Assembly: GCA_905214435.1 (NCBI GenBank)
Contig: CAJMMA010000010.1
Coordinates: 1-55,109 of the forward strand
Length of the DNA stretch: 55,109 nt
Source: an uncultured bacterium
Lineage (GTDB): Bacteria > Actinomycetota > Coriobacteriia > Coriobacteriales > Coriobacteriaceae
Direction of reading: 5' to 3'
Each line of letters starts with the position of its first letter. Positions within the stretch are counted from its first letter, which is position 1. The translations under genes were made by a program, and so were the position numbers. The notes under the pieces were generated by a model. It made no database searches. It was not told where the DNA came from and saw only the letters and a program-made list of their open reading frames with translations. This document shows positions 33,954 through 44,027 of this stretch, one piece after another.

Positions 33954-35108
33954 CTAGAAGCTACCGCGCTTCAGGAAGTCGGGAAGCTCGAACTGGTCGT
34001 TGCCAAAGTTGGGCAGCTCGGTACCACCGACGTTGCGGGTCGGAGCGGCCTGAGCCGGGCTGGCAGCCGGGGCGGTGCGCTGCGGCTCAGCGGAGGCAGC
34101 GGCCTTGCTCTGAGACTGCTGAGCAGCAAAGAGCTCATCCTGACGGTTGACGTTGGAGTCGGAGAAGCCCGTAGCGATGACGGTGATACGCACCTGATCG
34201 CCCAGGGACTCGTCGACAACGGTACCGAAGATGATGTTGGCCTCGGGGTCGACGGCGTTGGCGACAACGTCGGCGGCGTCGCTGATCTCCTGGATGCCCA
34301 GGTCCTTGGAACCGGCGATGGAGAGCAGCACGCGCGTGGCACCATCGATGGAGCTCTCGAGCAGCGGGCTGGAGATGGCCTGCTGGGCAGCGTCGACGGC
34401 ACGAGTATCCCCAGAAGAGGTACCGATACCCATCATGGCGGTACCGGCCTGCTTCATGATGGTCTTAACATCGGCGAAGTCCAGGTTGATGATACCGGGG
34501 ACGGTGATGAGGTCGGTGATGCCCTGGGTGCCCTGGGAAAGGACGCCATCGGCAATCGCGAAGGCCTCGAGCATGGTGGTCTTCTTCTCGGCGATGTCGA
34601 GCAGCTTATCGTTAGGAATGACGATCATGGTGTCGACGCAATCGGAGAGGGTCTTGATGCCCTCCTCGGCGCTCTTCTTACGCTTGCGGCCCTCGAAGGT
34701 GAAGGGCTTGGTCACGACGGCGACGGTCAGTGCGCCGACCTCGTTCATCGCGATATCGGCAACGATGGGAGCAGCGCCGGTACCGGTGCCGCCGCCCTCG
34801 CCGCAGGTGATAAACACCATGTCGGCGCCAGCGAGCGCCTCGGCGATGTCGTCGCGGGACTCATCGGCAGCCTTGCGGCCAACCTCGGGATTGGCGCCGG
34901 CGCCCAGGCCGCGGGTAAGGTCGGTGCCGATGTGCACCTTGATATCGGCATCAGAGATCGCGAGTGCCTGAGCATCGGTGTTGATGGCAACAAACTCGAC
35001 GCCGCGGATGCCCTCTTCGATCATTCGATTGACCGCGTTGGTACCGCCGCCGCCGACGCCGACCACCTTAATGACGGCAAGGTAGTTGTTGATCTCTGTC
35101 TCGTGCAT
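33954..35108 (-). CDS. ftsZ: Cell division protein FtsZ
   Basis: FtsZ is the tubulin-like GTPase that forms the division ring. The 384-residue protein has the GTP-binding tubulin signature GGGTGTG at residues 105-111, the T7 loop NLDFADVKTIM near residue 200 that completes the neighbour's active site, and a flexible tail from about 315. The last residues LPDFLKRGSF form the conserved tail peptide that binds SepF and other partners. The ATG at 35108 follows CGGAGGACC. An AT-rich 199-base gap separates it from ftsQ and probably holds its own promoter; two CATAAT words and a TTGACT are present without ideal spacing. Confidence 0.97.
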   Translation of the reverse strand: MHETEINNYLAVIKVVGVGGGGTNAVNRMIEEGIRGVEFVAINTDAQALAISDADIKVHIGTDLTRGLGAGANPEVGRKAADESRDDIAEALAGADMVFITCGEGGGTGTGAAPIVADIAMNEVGALTVAVVTKPFTFEGRKRKKSAEEGIKTLSDCVDTMIVIPNDKLLDIAEKKTTMLEAFAIADGVLSQGTQGITDLITVPGIINLDFADVKTIMKQAGTAMMGIGTSSGDTRAVDAAQQAISSPLLESSIDGATRVLLSIAGSKDLGIQEISDAADVVANAVDPEANIIFGTVVDESLGDQVRITVIATGFSDSNVNRQDELFAAQQSQSKAAASAEPQRTAPAASPAQAAPTRNVGGTELPNFGNDQFELPDFLKRGSF

Positions 35109-35307
35109 GTCGGTCCTCCGAACAAAGGTTATAGCCATAGCATGGGTCGACCCCTGCGCACATTAACCTTCAGGTTGAAAGTAAATGCAAAGGTAAACCG
35201 TATTATGTTTGCACATTATGAACGTATCAGTCAAATAATTGACCGTGAAAACCAAACAAACCAGATAAACGGCGTGGTATGGCCCCTCAACAAAGCATCA
35301 ACCAGCG

Positions 35308-36564
35308 CTACGAGGTCGGAGCATTCCTAAATGTGTAGTTGCCCGGAGAGCGCACATTGATATACGTTACGCCCTCTACCTGCGAAAGCAACTTGGTGAC
35401 TACGCGTTCCTTCTTGGCGATATCGTCCGAATCGCCCAGCGACACCTCAATGCCGTTATTGAGGTTTGCCGAGATGGCTTCGACCGAAGGCGTGGAAATA
35501 TCCTTGACTTGTCCCAAGAACTCGCTCGAAAAACCACGCACATAATCCAGGCCGGCCTTAACGGCTTTGGAGTTCACCGCCTGGCCGGAAACCGGAGCGA
35601 CATCCGCCGAGACATCAGTCAATAACACCGCGCCATAATGCTTGGCGAGCGCCAGCGCGGCATCGATTCCGGTCAAGGTATTTGAGCCCTGCCCTGTCGT
35701 GATGACGTTGCCCTGGTCGTCCACTTCGACCGACGTCGACAGCGGGGCGATCCAGGTGTCATCGTCTCCGATAGCCCAGGCAAGGTCGTCGGAGCTGATA
35801 TACGCAATGGCGATAACTTTACGCTCCGTCGGCGTGATGATAAGCGTATGGGGAAACTGGCGCTGGACATCCACGCCTGAAACCCACGGGTTCTGCTTGA
35901 GATCCTCGGTAATCTGGTCGGGATCGACGTTAAAAAGCGACGTTCCCTCGGGCAAGTCGATCAGCTGGATAGCATCGTGCTTCGTCACATGCTCGCTGCC
36001 TTGAATCTGAATATCAGTGGCAGTAAACAGTCCAGAGTTGATCACCACGATGGCAACGACGACGAGCACGGCCAAGACGGCCAGAACGCCGCCCACGATT
36101 TTGCCTTTGCCTGTAACGACAGAAGCGGCATCTGATGTTTTATTTGCCATCGCTCCAAGTGAAGATAACGGGTTGAAACCTTTTTTACTCGAAGGCTTCT
36201 TGGCGGTAGCCGGCACCGATGTCAGCGAGCGCGGTTTCGATGCGCCCAGCGTGAGACCTGGACGCGCCGCTTTAGTTCCCGTCGAGGGCTTGGGAGCTGC
36301 CATGGGACGGGCAGGCTTGGCGCCCATAACAGGCTTTGACGTCACCGAGGGACGCGAGGACTTTTTTGCGGCCGGACGATTACCGAGCTGCGAGCCGACG
36401 ACCGGACGACTGGTCTGTCGAGCATGCCCGACAGACTTAGAGTGCGCGACGGTATTGCGTTGAGGTTTGGCAGGCGCGCCGGAACGCCCTCCGGCGCGGC
36501 GGAAGGTGGGTTTCGATGCTCTAGAAGCCGAGGAATTTAACTTCCGGTCTGAGCTCGATGCCAT
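35308..36564 (-). CDS. ftsQ: Cell division protein FtsQ/DivIB
   Basis: FtsQ is a bitopic septal protein that links FtsL and FtsB to the ring. The 418-residue protein has a long basic, serine- and proline-rich cytoplasmic part (about 1-150), one membrane segment at about 153-178 (VGGVLAVLAVLVVVAIVVI), a POTRA domain at about 180-250 beginning FTATDIQIQGSEHV, and a beta domain to the end. The cytoplasmic part is much longer than the usual 30-100 residues. The ATG at 36564 is set by GGGAGGCG and lies inside the end of murB, a 44-base overlap. It is the last gene before the ftsZ promoter region. Confidence 0.92.
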   Translation of the reverse strand: MASSSDRKLNSSASRASKPTFRRAGGRSGAPAKPQRNTVAHSKSVGHARQTSRPVVGSQLGNRPAAKKSSRPSVTSKPVMGAKPARPMAAPKPSTGTKAARPGLTLGASKPRSLTSVPATAKKPSSKKGFNPLSSLGAMANKTSDAASVVTGKGKIVGGVLAVLAVLVVVAIVVINSGLFTATDIQIQGSEHVTKHDAIQLIDLPEGTSLFNVDPDQITEDLKQNPWVSGVDVQRQFPHTLIITPTERKVIAIAYISSDDLAWAIGDDDTWIAPLSTSVEVDDQGNVITTGQGSNTLTGIDAALALAKHYGAVLLTDVSADVAPVSGQAVNSKAVKAGLDYVRGFSSEFLGQVKDISTPSVEAISANLNNGIEVSLGDSDDIAKKERVVTKLLSQVEGVTYINVRSPGNYTFRNAPTS

Positions 36565-37432
36565 ACGCCTCCCTCACCTTTCCGTGCACATGTCTGATAA
36601 CCGCGGCAACGTCATCGGCCGAGGCAGTTCCGTTATTAACGATAAAATTAGCGTGAACGGGCGAAACTTCCGCGCCGCCAATCGAAAAACCCTTTAATCC
36701 ACAATCCTCGATAAGCTTGCCCACACTCGCATCGGGCGGGTTGCGAAAGACAGACCCGCAGGATGCGCGACCCATGGGCTGCGTACGCTTGCGCCTTGTA
36801 AGGTACCGCTCCATGCGCTCGCGAATGTCGGCCTTGAGCGCCGGTTTAAGCTTGAGCACGCACTCGAGGATGATCTCATTGCGGGGAAGGCTACATTCGC
36901 GGTAGCCCCAAGAGATCTCGGACCCCGCATAATGCTTGATACCGGATGCCGGGTCAAACGTTACGACATCCTCAACCAGCGAGCCAATCCACTCGGTCCG
37001 CGTGCCGGCATTCATAGATATCGCACCGCCGACCGAACCAGGAATGCCAACGGCAAACTCAAGGCCCGAGAGGCTACGCGACAGGGCATCGTTGACCAGG
37101 CGCGCAAACATCACGCCCGCACCGACCGTCAGCGTACAACCGTCATCGGCAACAACCGTGCGCTGGAACTCACGTCCGAGCGAAATGACGGCACCGCGAT
37201 AACCGCCATCGGCAACCAGCAGATTGGAGCCCTTGCCGATGATGACCCACGGCACCTGCTCGCGATCGAGCACCGCCACGGCGCGGCGGAGGGCATGATA
37301 GCTATGGCACGTCACAAAGAGGTCGGCCTTGCCGCCGATACGATAGCTCGTATGACGCGCAAGGCGCTCGTCCTCGATCACATCCGTGTCGATCATGCCC
37401 GAGAGCGCCATGACGGCGTTAAACAGACCCAT
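36521..37432 (-). CDS. murB: UDP-N-acetylenolpyruvoylglucosamine reductase
   Basis: MurB reduces the enolpyruvyl group to give UDP-MurNAc with FAD and NADPH. The 303-residue protein has the FAD-binding GKGSNLLVADGGYRG near residue 66-80, the catalytic serine in SCGSVFRNP near residue 231, and the late glutamate in the C-terminal HGKVREAYGIELRPEVKFLGF region (part). It is the type IIb-like short form. The ATG at 37432 is 5 bases after the murC stop and has only a weak binding site, so it may depend on coupling. Confidence 0.96.
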   Translation of the reverse strand: MGLFNAVMALSGMIDTDVIEDERLARHTSYRIGGKADLFVTCHSYHALRRAVAVLDREQVPWVIIGKGSNLLVADGGYRGAVISLGREFQRTVVADDGCTLTVGAGVMFARLVNDALSRSLSGLEFAVGIPGSVGGAISMNAGTRTEWIGSLVEDVVTFDPASGIKHYAGSEISWGYRECSLPRNEIILECVLKLKPALKADIRERMERYLTRRKRTQPMGRASCGSVFRNPPDASVGKLIEDCGLKGFSIGGAEVSPVHANFIVNNGTASADDVAAVIRHVHGKVREAYGIELRPEVKFLGF

Positions 37433-37437
37433 TAGAC

Positions 37438-38856
37438 TTAAGCGTCTTTCTTGGCAGTCAGATACTCAATGAACTCGGGACCGACGGTCGTAACGTCGCC
37501 GGCACCCATGGTGAGCAGCAGGTCGCCCTCGCCCACCATCTGCTCGAGCTCCTGATTGAGCTCAAGACGGCTGGAGCAGTACACGACCTCCTTGCCAGGA
37601 TGCTTGGCGCGCACGGTATCGGCGAGCATCTTAGAGGTGACACCCGGAATGGGCATCTCGCCAGCCGAGAACACATCAATCAGCAGCAGTTTATCGGCAT
37701 TGGCAAATGCATCGGCAAAGTCGTCGCACAGGGCCTGCAGGCGCGAATAGCGGTGCGGCTGGAACACGACGTCGACGTGCTTGTAACCCAGCGACGAAGC
37801 GGCAGCAAGCGTCGCCTTGATCTCGGTGGGGTGATGGCCGTAATCATCGACCACGGTGATGCCATCGATATCGCCCACGTGGGTAAAGCGACGGCGGACG
37901 CCCTCAAAGCTCGAGAGCGCCTTGGCGGCGGCGTCGATGTCAAGGCCCAGGACATGGGCGACGGTGAGCACCGCCGTGGCGTTGAGCATGTTGTGGCGAC
38001 CGGGGTTGCTCTTGATCTCCACAGCGTGCTCAGTGCCGTCCTCAAAGCGAACGATAAAGTCACTCTGGATGCCCTTGACATCCGGGTGCACGCAGACGAT
38101 GTCGTTGCTCTCGGCAAAGCCGTAGGAAAGCACGTGACGGCCCGTCGACTTGGCGAGCTCGACCAGATGCGGGTCCTCGCCGCAGACGATGACGGTGCCG
38201 TCCTCGCCCACCAGGCTCATGAATTTGGCGAAAGTTGCCTCGATCTCCTCGATACCCGAGTAGTGATCGAGGTGGTCGGCCTCGACGTTGGTCACAATGA
38301 CCACGTTGGGGTTCAGGAACAGGAAGGAGCTGTCGGACTCGTCGGCCTCGGCGACAAAGTAGTCGCCCGAGCCGTTCTTGCCGTTCGTGTCATAGCCCTC
38401 GACGATGCCGCCGATCAAGAAGCTCGGATCCAGACCCATGCGGTCGAGCATGGTGGCGCACATCGAAGACGTGGTGGTCTTGCCATGCGTGCCGGCAACA
38501 GCGACGGTGGTGTAGCCGTGGCCCAAAGCAGAGAGCATCTTGGCACGGGGCCACACGGGAATACCCAGCTCGCGAGCGCGCACGAGTTCAGGGTTGGACT
38601 CCGGAATAGCGGTGGACACAACAACCACGTCGGGCTTGACCTCGTCGATCGTGGCGGCCTCATGGCCCACATGCACCTTCACACCAGCGCGGGTAAGCTG
38701 GCGGATATAACGTGACGTCTTAAGGTCGGAGCCGGTAACGGCATAACCGCGCTCGTGCAGAACGAGGGCGATGCCGCTCATGCCGGCGCCGCCGATACCG
38801 ATAAAGTGGGCGCTCTTAAACTCGGGCGCGGAGGTTGCAGTCTGGGAATCAGCCAT
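37438..38856 (-). CDS. murC: UDP-N-acetylmuramate--L-alanine ligase
   Basis: MurC adds the first amino acid to the UDP-MurNAc stem. The 472-residue protein has the N-terminal Rossmann start IGIGGAGMSGIA near residue 20, the ATP loop GTHGKTTTSS near residue 119, the carbamoylated-lysine and Mur signature regions, and HHPTEIKATL near residue 346. The ATG at 38856 follows AAGGAG at about 11 bases, so the start is likely but not perfect. murG lies 97 bases upstream and murB directly downstream. Confidence 0.97.
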   Translation of the reverse strand: MADSQTATSAPEFKSAHFIGIGGAGMSGIALVLHERGYAVTGSDLKTSRYIRQLTRAGVKVHVGHEAATIDEVKPDVVVVSTAIPESNPELVRARELGIPVWPRAKMLSALGHGYTTVAVAGTHGKTTTSSMCATMLDRMGLDPSFLIGGIVEGYDTNGKNGSGDYFVAEADESDSSFLFLNPNVVIVTNVEADHLDHYSGIEEIEATFAKFMSLVGEDGTVIVCGEDPHLVELAKSTGRHVLSYGFAESNDIVCVHPDVKGIQSDFIVRFEDGTEHAVEIKSNPGRHNMLNATAVLTVAHVLGLDIDAAAKALSSFEGVRRRFTHVGDIDGITVVDDYGHHPTEIKATLAAASSLGYKHVDVVFQPHRYSRLQALCDDFADAFANADKLLLIDVFSAGEMPIPGVTSKMLADTVRAKHPGKEVVYCSSRLELNQELEQMVGEGDLLLTMGAGDVTTVGPEFIEYLTAKKDA

Positions 38857-38953
38857 GTGCTCGTGTACTCCTTGCGTAAACACTGCCTGTAACCCGTTAA
38901 CTGTACCGCACCTACCGCATCAGCGCGAGGGCGACCGACGATATCCCGTCTAA

Positions 38954-40069
38954 CTAACGCAAACCCTCTACCGCATCCGCCAGAAGAGCGGCGGCCCTAT
39001 CCTGAGCCAGACCACGCGCCGCCTGACGCATGGCGTCGCGTGCCGCCGCGTCATCGACCAGGTGCAGCAGCTCATCGGCAAAGGCAGAACCGTCGATATC
39101 GGCATCGGCACAGAGCACGCCGGCCCCGGCGTCGACCAGATAACGGGCATTGGTGGTTTGGTGGTCGGCCGTCGCATGCGGGTACGGCACGAGCACCGAG
39201 GGCACGGCGAGCGCAGCGATCTCGGCCACGCTCGATGCGCCCGAACGCGATAGCACCAAATCGGCAGCAGCCAGCATGTCGCCCATGTTGTCGATGTAAG
39301 GCTGGACGCGGTAACGCTTCGCCTCCTCGGGCGTCAGCGCCAAAGCGCGCTCGGTCTCCTCAAAGCCGTCGGCACCCGTCGAATGCAACACATAGAGGTT
39401 CTTGCGCGAAAGCAGCTCGTTTTTGAGCGAAGCCACGCGCTCGTTGAGGTGCTGGGCGCCAAGTGAACCGCCAAAGACGAGCAGCAGCGTAGCGTCCTCG
39501 GGAACGCCAAGTGCCTTGCGGCCGCGAGCGCGATCGCCCTCGATCACCGAGCGACGTACGGGGTTGCCGGTCATGAGCACGTGGTCAGGGTCACCTTCGC
39601 GCTCAAAGACCGAACGCGCTGCCGGCACCGAGATGCACACGCGAGCGGCGTGGGAGTTCATCATCTTGTTGGCCAGGCCCGGAACAGAGTTCTGCTCATG
39701 CAGCAGATACGGAACGCCTGCGCCCTTGCACCACCCCAGCAACGGAACCTCGACATAGGCACCAAAACCGATGGCGGCATCGGGCTTGCCGACCTTTGAG
39801 AAATGACTGGCGAGCGCACGCTTGGCCTTGTTGACACGCCACAGCGAGGTCAGCGCCGTCCAAGGACGGGAGCGGTCGAAGCCCGTAACCGTAATGGGCA
39901 CAAAATCAAACCCAGCCTCGGGGACCAGACGACCCTCGAGCTTGCGCGACTGGCCCACGAACACAACGTGGTGGCCACGGTCACGCAGCTCTTCGGCCAA
40001 GGCGAGCGCGGGGTTGATATGCCCTGCCGTGCCGCCGGCTGCAATAGCAACGGTCATCTTATCGGTCAT
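38954..40069 (-). CDS. murG: Lipid II synthase MurG
   Basis: MurG transfers GlcNAc to lipid I to make lipid II at the inner membrane face. The 371-residue GT-B protein has the GGTAGHINPALALA loop at residues 12-25, the second-domain VFGGSLGAQHLNE near residue 195 and the sugar-nucleotide-binding SRSGASSVAEIAAL near residue 272. I chose the ATG at 40069 because GAAGGGA precedes it; it overlaps the end of ftsW by 11 bases. A later in-frame ATG at 40057 has no binding site. Confidence 0.97.
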   Translation of the reverse strand: MTDKMTVAIAAGGTAGHINPALALAEELRDRGHHVVFVGQSRKLEGRLVPEAGFDFVPITVTGFDRSRPWTALTSLWRVNKAKRALASHFSKVGKPDAAIGFGAYVEVPLLGWCKGAGVPYLLHEQNSVPGLANKMMNSHAARVCISVPAARSVFEREGDPDHVLMTGNPVRRSVIEGDRARGRKALGVPEDATLLLVFGGSLGAQHLNERVASLKNELLSRKNLYVLHSTGADGFEETERALALTPEEAKRYRVQPYIDNMGDMLAAADLVLSRSGASSVAEIAALAVPSVLVPYPHATADHQTTNARYLVDAGAGVLCADADIDGSAFADELLHLVDDAAARDAMRQAARGLAQDRAAALLADAVEGLR

Positions 40070-41579
40070 GGTAGTCCCTTCGTACACGCGGTCCCTGGTC
40101 GTCGGTGCGCAAACGCGCCGACGGGTCCGAGTTCAAATCGATTCGATTATATCCGCCGCCCGCATTGCGAGGAGTTGGGCGCTGCGGACGACCTTGCGGC
40201 GCCGTTCGCTGACGCGGACGGGCTGCCGGCTCGGTCGCAGAGCCATCCAGAACGGTAAAGCCGTTACGCGAAGACCGCTCGCCGCGCACGTGGGGCACGC
40301 CGGCGGTACTCTCATCCATAACGGCAAAGCTCTCGCGGCGACGGTCGTACTCATCGCGACGGGCGCTCTCGTACGAAACGCGTAGGATCAGACCGGCAAG
40401 CATAAGCGACACAATAATCGACGAACCGCCATAGCTAATAAACGGCAACGGTTTGCCCGTCATGGGAAACACGTTGAGGATGCCCAGCGCATTGATCAAA
40501 AACTGCACCGCGAGAATGACCGCAGAGCCAGACGCCATGAGCGCGCCCCGACGATCGGTCGCCTGCTCGGCAATGCGAAACGCCGAGTAGATCAGCATCG
40601 CAAACACCAAGAAGAACAGGACGGTTCCGACAAAACCGACTTCCTCGCCAATGATGGCCAGGATGTAGTCATTGTGCGCCTCGGGCAGATACGAGTACTT
40701 CATGGTTGAGTTGCCGATGCCACGGCCGAACAGACCGCCCGAGGCAAAGGCCATGATGGCAAGCGTGGCCTGATAGCCGTCACCATACTCGTCGGCCCAA
40801 GGGTTCAAGGCAACCTGAATACGCACCATACGGTATGGCTCTGCGACAAGCGCAATCACGATCACGAGAATGCCGAAGATTAGCACGCCGATGATAAATC
40901 TGGGGTCGAGACCCGCAAACAACGCCATGCACATGAGGGTCAACAGGATGATCAGGACGGTACCGAAATCGGGCTGGATAAAGATCAGAAAGAGCGAAAT
41001 GCCCAGGTAGATGCCCATCTTGCGAAGGAATTCGTTGATGTTGCCACCGGGCGAAAAGAAGCGATCGAGCATGATGGCCGAATACGCAATGGCAAATGGC
41101 TTTAAAAACTCGGAAGGCTGGAACTGAATGCCGGCGATGTTGAGCCAGCGCGTGGCGCCACGGCTGCCGCTGCCCACCAAGAACACCAGAAACAGTAGCC
41201 CTATCATGCCTATGAGGAAGATCCTGAGCACATCCTCCCCAAACCAGCTGTCCGGCAAAACGCGCACGATGGCAATCAGCGCCAGAACACCGACCACGGC
41301 AAACGCAGCCTGTCGACCCAGAAAAAACGTCGCTGAGCCATTCTCGTGCAGCGCCTCGACCGAAGACGCCGAGTACACCATCAGCAGGCCAAAACACACC
41401 AAGATAAACAGACAGGCCATGAATATCAGACGGGGGCGCATGATGCGGGCGGGAACGCCGGCAATATAGCGTTCGCTAAACGACCGCCCGCCGCGACCGG
41501 AACGCGGTGTGCTACGCCGCGAGGAAGCACGGTCCGAGTCGGGCCTCCTCATACCTTGTCGGGGGCTCTCCTCTCTCAC
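40059..41579 (-). CDS. ftsW: Lipid II polymerase FtsW
   Basis: FtsW is the SEDS-family glycosyltransferase that polymerises septal glycan together with FtsI. The 506-residue protein has a basic N-terminal tail, about ten membrane segments, and SEDS marks such as GATRWLNIAGIQFQPSEFLK near residue 142, GQ-type loop residues ALNPWADEYGDGYQ and the SYGGSSIIVSLML end near residue 373. A C-terminal tail of about 110 residues, rich in Arg, Pro and Gly, is longer than usual. The GTG at 41579 is 6 bases after AGGGG; a TTG at 41585 and an ATG at 41552 are alternatives. Confidence 0.93.
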   Translation of the reverse strand: MREESPRQGMRRPDSDRASSRRSTPRSGRGGRSFSERYIAGVPARIMRPRLIFMACLFILVCFGLLMVYSASSVEALHENGSATFFLGRQAAFAVVGVLALIAIVRVLPDSWFGEDVLRIFLIGMIGLLFLVFLVGSGSRGATRWLNIAGIQFQPSEFLKPFAIAYSAIMLDRFFSPGGNINEFLRKMGIYLGISLFLIFIQPDFGTVLIILLTLMCMALFAGLDPRFIIGVLIFGILVIVIALVAEPYRMVRIQVALNPWADEYGDGYQATLAIMAFASGGLFGRGIGNSTMKYSYLPEAHNDYILAIIGEEVGFVGTVLFFLVFAMLIYSAFRIAEQATDRRGALMASGSAVILAVQFLINALGILNVFPMTGKPLPFISYGGSSIIVSLMLAGLILRVSYESARRDEYDRRRESFAVMDESTAGVPHVRGERSSRNGFTVLDGSATEPAARPRQRTAPQGRPQRPTPRNAGGGYNRIDLNSDPSARLRTDDQGPRVRRDYHDR

Positions 41580-41588
41580 CGGCAACCC

Positions 41589-42995
41589 CTATTCCATTTG
41601 CGATTTCGCTGCAGCGGCAAGCTGGGCCACATAGTCCTTAAACACGCGGCCGCGCTCCTCATAGCCCGAGAACTCATCGAACGAAGAGCAGGCAGGAGAA
41701 AGTAAGATCACGTCGCCACGGCTCGACAGCGAACGGGCAACGTCCACGGCATCGCGTAGGTCATCCGCCTGGGCGATATCCACATCGCCATCGACATCGG
41801 CCTCGTCCATAGCGGCGGTGAAGCGCTCGCGCGCATCGCCAAAGCAGACGACCGAGCGCACGTTATCCATAACAACGCGCGCGAAGTCCGTGAGCGGCGT
41901 GCCCTTATCGTGGCCGCCGAGCAGCAAGATCACGTCGTCATCGGGAAATGCCGTCAGTGCCTTCTCGACCGCGTCGGTGTTGGTCGCCTTGGAATCGTTG
42001 ACGTAGCGCACGCCGTCAATCTCGCCACACGGCTCCACGCGGTGCTCGAGCGGCTGGAACGAGGCCAGACCGCGGCAGACGCCATCGACATCGGCACCGA
42101 CTGCCAGGGCAGCCGTGGCAGCGCACAGGGCATTGATAACATTGTGATGGCCCGAGATCTTGAGCTCGGATGCAGCGATGAGCGGGGTCTCGACGCCCTT
42201 CAGGCGCACGACCATCTTGCCGTCGCGCACAAAGGCGGCATCCTCGCCCTCGGGCTCGTCAAAAGCGACCCTGCAGATGCGACGACCCGGCGTGTAGATG
42301 TACTCATCGAACTCGTGAATGCCGGCGTCTTCGACGTCGACAACCGCCAGATCGTCATCGACCATATTGTCAAACAGTTTGACCTTGGCAAGCGCGTAGT
42401 TCTTATGGCTCTTATGCCAGCCCAAGTGGTCGGGAGTGATGTTGAGCAGCACCGCCACGCGGGGGTGGAGCTCGGTGGTCGTAGCAATCTGATAGCTCGA
42501 GAGCTCAGCCACAAACCACTCGTTGCGGGCTCGGCCGTCAATCTCGTTGACCGGCGGCTCGCCGATGTTGCCGACAGCTACGCTGGCCTCGCCGGCAGCC
42601 TTGAGCAGATAATCAGTCAGCGACGTGGTGGTCGTCTTGCCGTTGGTGCCCGTGATGGCAATCCAGTTATCGGGCGACAGGCGATAGGCAAACTCGGGCT
42701 CACCCATAATCTGGGCGGCATGCTCGCGCCCGGCCTTAAAGAAACCCGAGAACTCCGAGATGCCCGGGCACGTCACGCATACGTCATAGGCGCCCTCGAC
42801 CTGTTCGGTGCCATAGACAAACGACGCACCAGCAGCCTCGAGCGCTCGAGTGGCGTCATTGGGCTCAGAGGTGCCGCCGCCATACACGGTAACGGCACTT
42901 ACGCGCTCGGGATGTGCCAGCGCCCAGCGGGCGACATCGAGACCGGATTTGCCCTGACCCAAAACGAGCAGGCTAAAGACATCAGCAAGAGGCAT
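41589..42995 (-). CDS. murD: UDP-N-acetylmuramoyl-L-alanine--D-glutamate ligase
   Basis: MurD adds D-glutamate to the stem peptide. The 468-residue protein has the N-terminal VLGQGKSGLDVARW Rossmann start, the ATP loop TGTNGKTTTTSLTDYLL near residue 114, LNITPDHLGWHKSHKNYALAK with the metal histidine near residue 185-205, and NDSKATNTDAV near residue 330. It lies 9 bases after mraY and just before ftsW, the normal position. The ATG at 42995 begins near the conserved fold and is preceded by GGGATAG. Confidence 0.96.
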   Translation of the reverse strand: MPLADVFSLLVLGQGKSGLDVARWALAHPERVSAVTVYGGGTSEPNDATRALEAAGASFVYGTEQVEGAYDVCVTCPGISEFSGFFKAGREHAAQIMGEPEFAYRLSPDNWIAITGTNGKTTTTSLTDYLLKAAGEASVAVGNIGEPPVNEIDGRARNEWFVAELSSYQIATTTELHPRVAVLLNITPDHLGWHKSHKNYALAKVKLFDNMVDDDLAVVDVEDAGIHEFDEYIYTPGRRICRVAFDEPEGEDAAFVRDGKMVVRLKGVETPLIAASELKISGHHNVINALCAATAALAVGADVDGVCRGLASFQPLEHRVEPCGEIDGVRYVNDSKATNTDAVEKALTAFPDDDVILLLGGHDKGTPLTDFARVVMDNVRSVVCFGDARERFTAAMDEADVDGDVDIAQADDLRDAVDVARSLSSRGDVILLSPACSSFDEFSGYEERGRVFKDYVAQLAAAAKSQME

Positions 42996-43004
42996 GAAAG
43001 ACCA

Positions 43005-44024
43005 CTATCCCAACTGGAAGAACAAAGCAAGGCCAACGGCACCAAAGGCCGCAGCGATAATCCAAAAACGGATGACGACCTTGGTCTCGGCCCAACCCTT
43101 CTTTTCGAAATGATGATGGATGGGCGCCATAAGGAAGACGCGCTTGTGCGTAAAGTGGAAGTAGACAACCTGAATCATGACCGAAAGGGTCTCAACGATA
43201 AACAGGCCGCCGATGATAAGGGAGACGACCTCGGTGTTGGTCATGATGGACGTGCAGGCAAACGCGGCGCCCAGGGCAAGCGAGCCGGTATCGCCCATAA
43301 AGATGCTCGCCGGATAGCAGTTGAACCACAGAAAGCCCAAGCAGGCACCGGCACACGCGGTGCAGAAGATGGACAGGTTCACGTCTCCGTGCAAAAACGC
43401 CATGGCAGCCATGGCGAGCATGGCGATCATGGAGGTGCCACCAGCAAGACCGTCAAGGCCATCGGTCAGGTTCACGGCATTAGAAAGACCGGCAATCATC
43501 AGCCAGCAAAAGACAATATAGAGCCACGGGAACGAATAGCCGCAGATGGTAGTCGAAAGCACGCCAAGGTCGATCGTCAACCCACCGGGAAAACGAATCT
43601 CGGGGGCGACGCCGCACCAGTTGACGGCAAGTACCGTAAAGGTGACACAGATAATGGTGAGGCCGATCATCTTGGCATGGGGCGTCAGACCGAGCGAGCG
43701 CCCATGCGTAACGGAGGTCAGGTCGTCGATCAGGCCCAGCACGCCGGTCGCCAGCGTGGCGAGGAGCACGAGCACGAGCTCGGTGGTGAGCTTGCCCATC
43801 AGCAGGCAGGTCAGCGAGATCGCGACGAGGATGACAACACCACCCATGGTGGGCGTTCCCTGCTTAACCAAATGACGCTTGGGGCCGTCGGCACGAACCT
43901 GCTGGCCGATACCCTCGACCTTGAGTAGCTTGATCCACCACGGCATGAGCAGCAGCGCAATGGCAGCGGCGATGCCAAGCCCCAAAAAAGCCTGATACGT
44001 TGGATACGAGGGATTGCCGAACAT
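43005..44024 (-). CDS. mraY: Phospho-N-acetylmuramoyl-pentapeptide transferase
   Basis: MraY links the MurNAc-pentapeptide to undecaprenyl phosphate, giving lipid I. The 339-residue protein has about ten membrane helices and the conserved cytoplasmic loops DDLTSVTHGRSLGL (residues 104-117), NAVNLTDGLDGLAGG near residue 184 with the metal aspartates, and APIHHHFEKKGW near residue 295, the MraY-specific histidine loop. The ATG at 44024 is 3 bases after the murF stop; AGGTG lies upstream. Confidence 0.97.
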   Translation of the reverse strand: MFGNPSYPTYQAFLGLGIAAAIALLLMPWWIKLLKVEGIGQQVRADGPKRHLVKQGTPTMGGVVILVAISLTCLLMGKLTTELVLVLLATLATGVLGLIDDLTSVTHGRSLGLTPHAKMIGLTIICVTFTVLAVNWCGVAPEIRFPGGLTIDLGVLSTTICGYSFPWLYIVFCWLMIAGLSNAVNLTDGLDGLAGGTSMIAMLAMAAMAFLHGDVNLSIFCTACAGACLGFLWFNCYPASIFMGDTGSLALGAAFACTSIMTNTEVVSLIIGGLFIVETLSVMIQVVYFHFTHKRVFLMAPIHHHFEKKGWAETKVVIRFWIIAAAFGAVGLALFFQLG

Positions 44025-44027
44025 GGG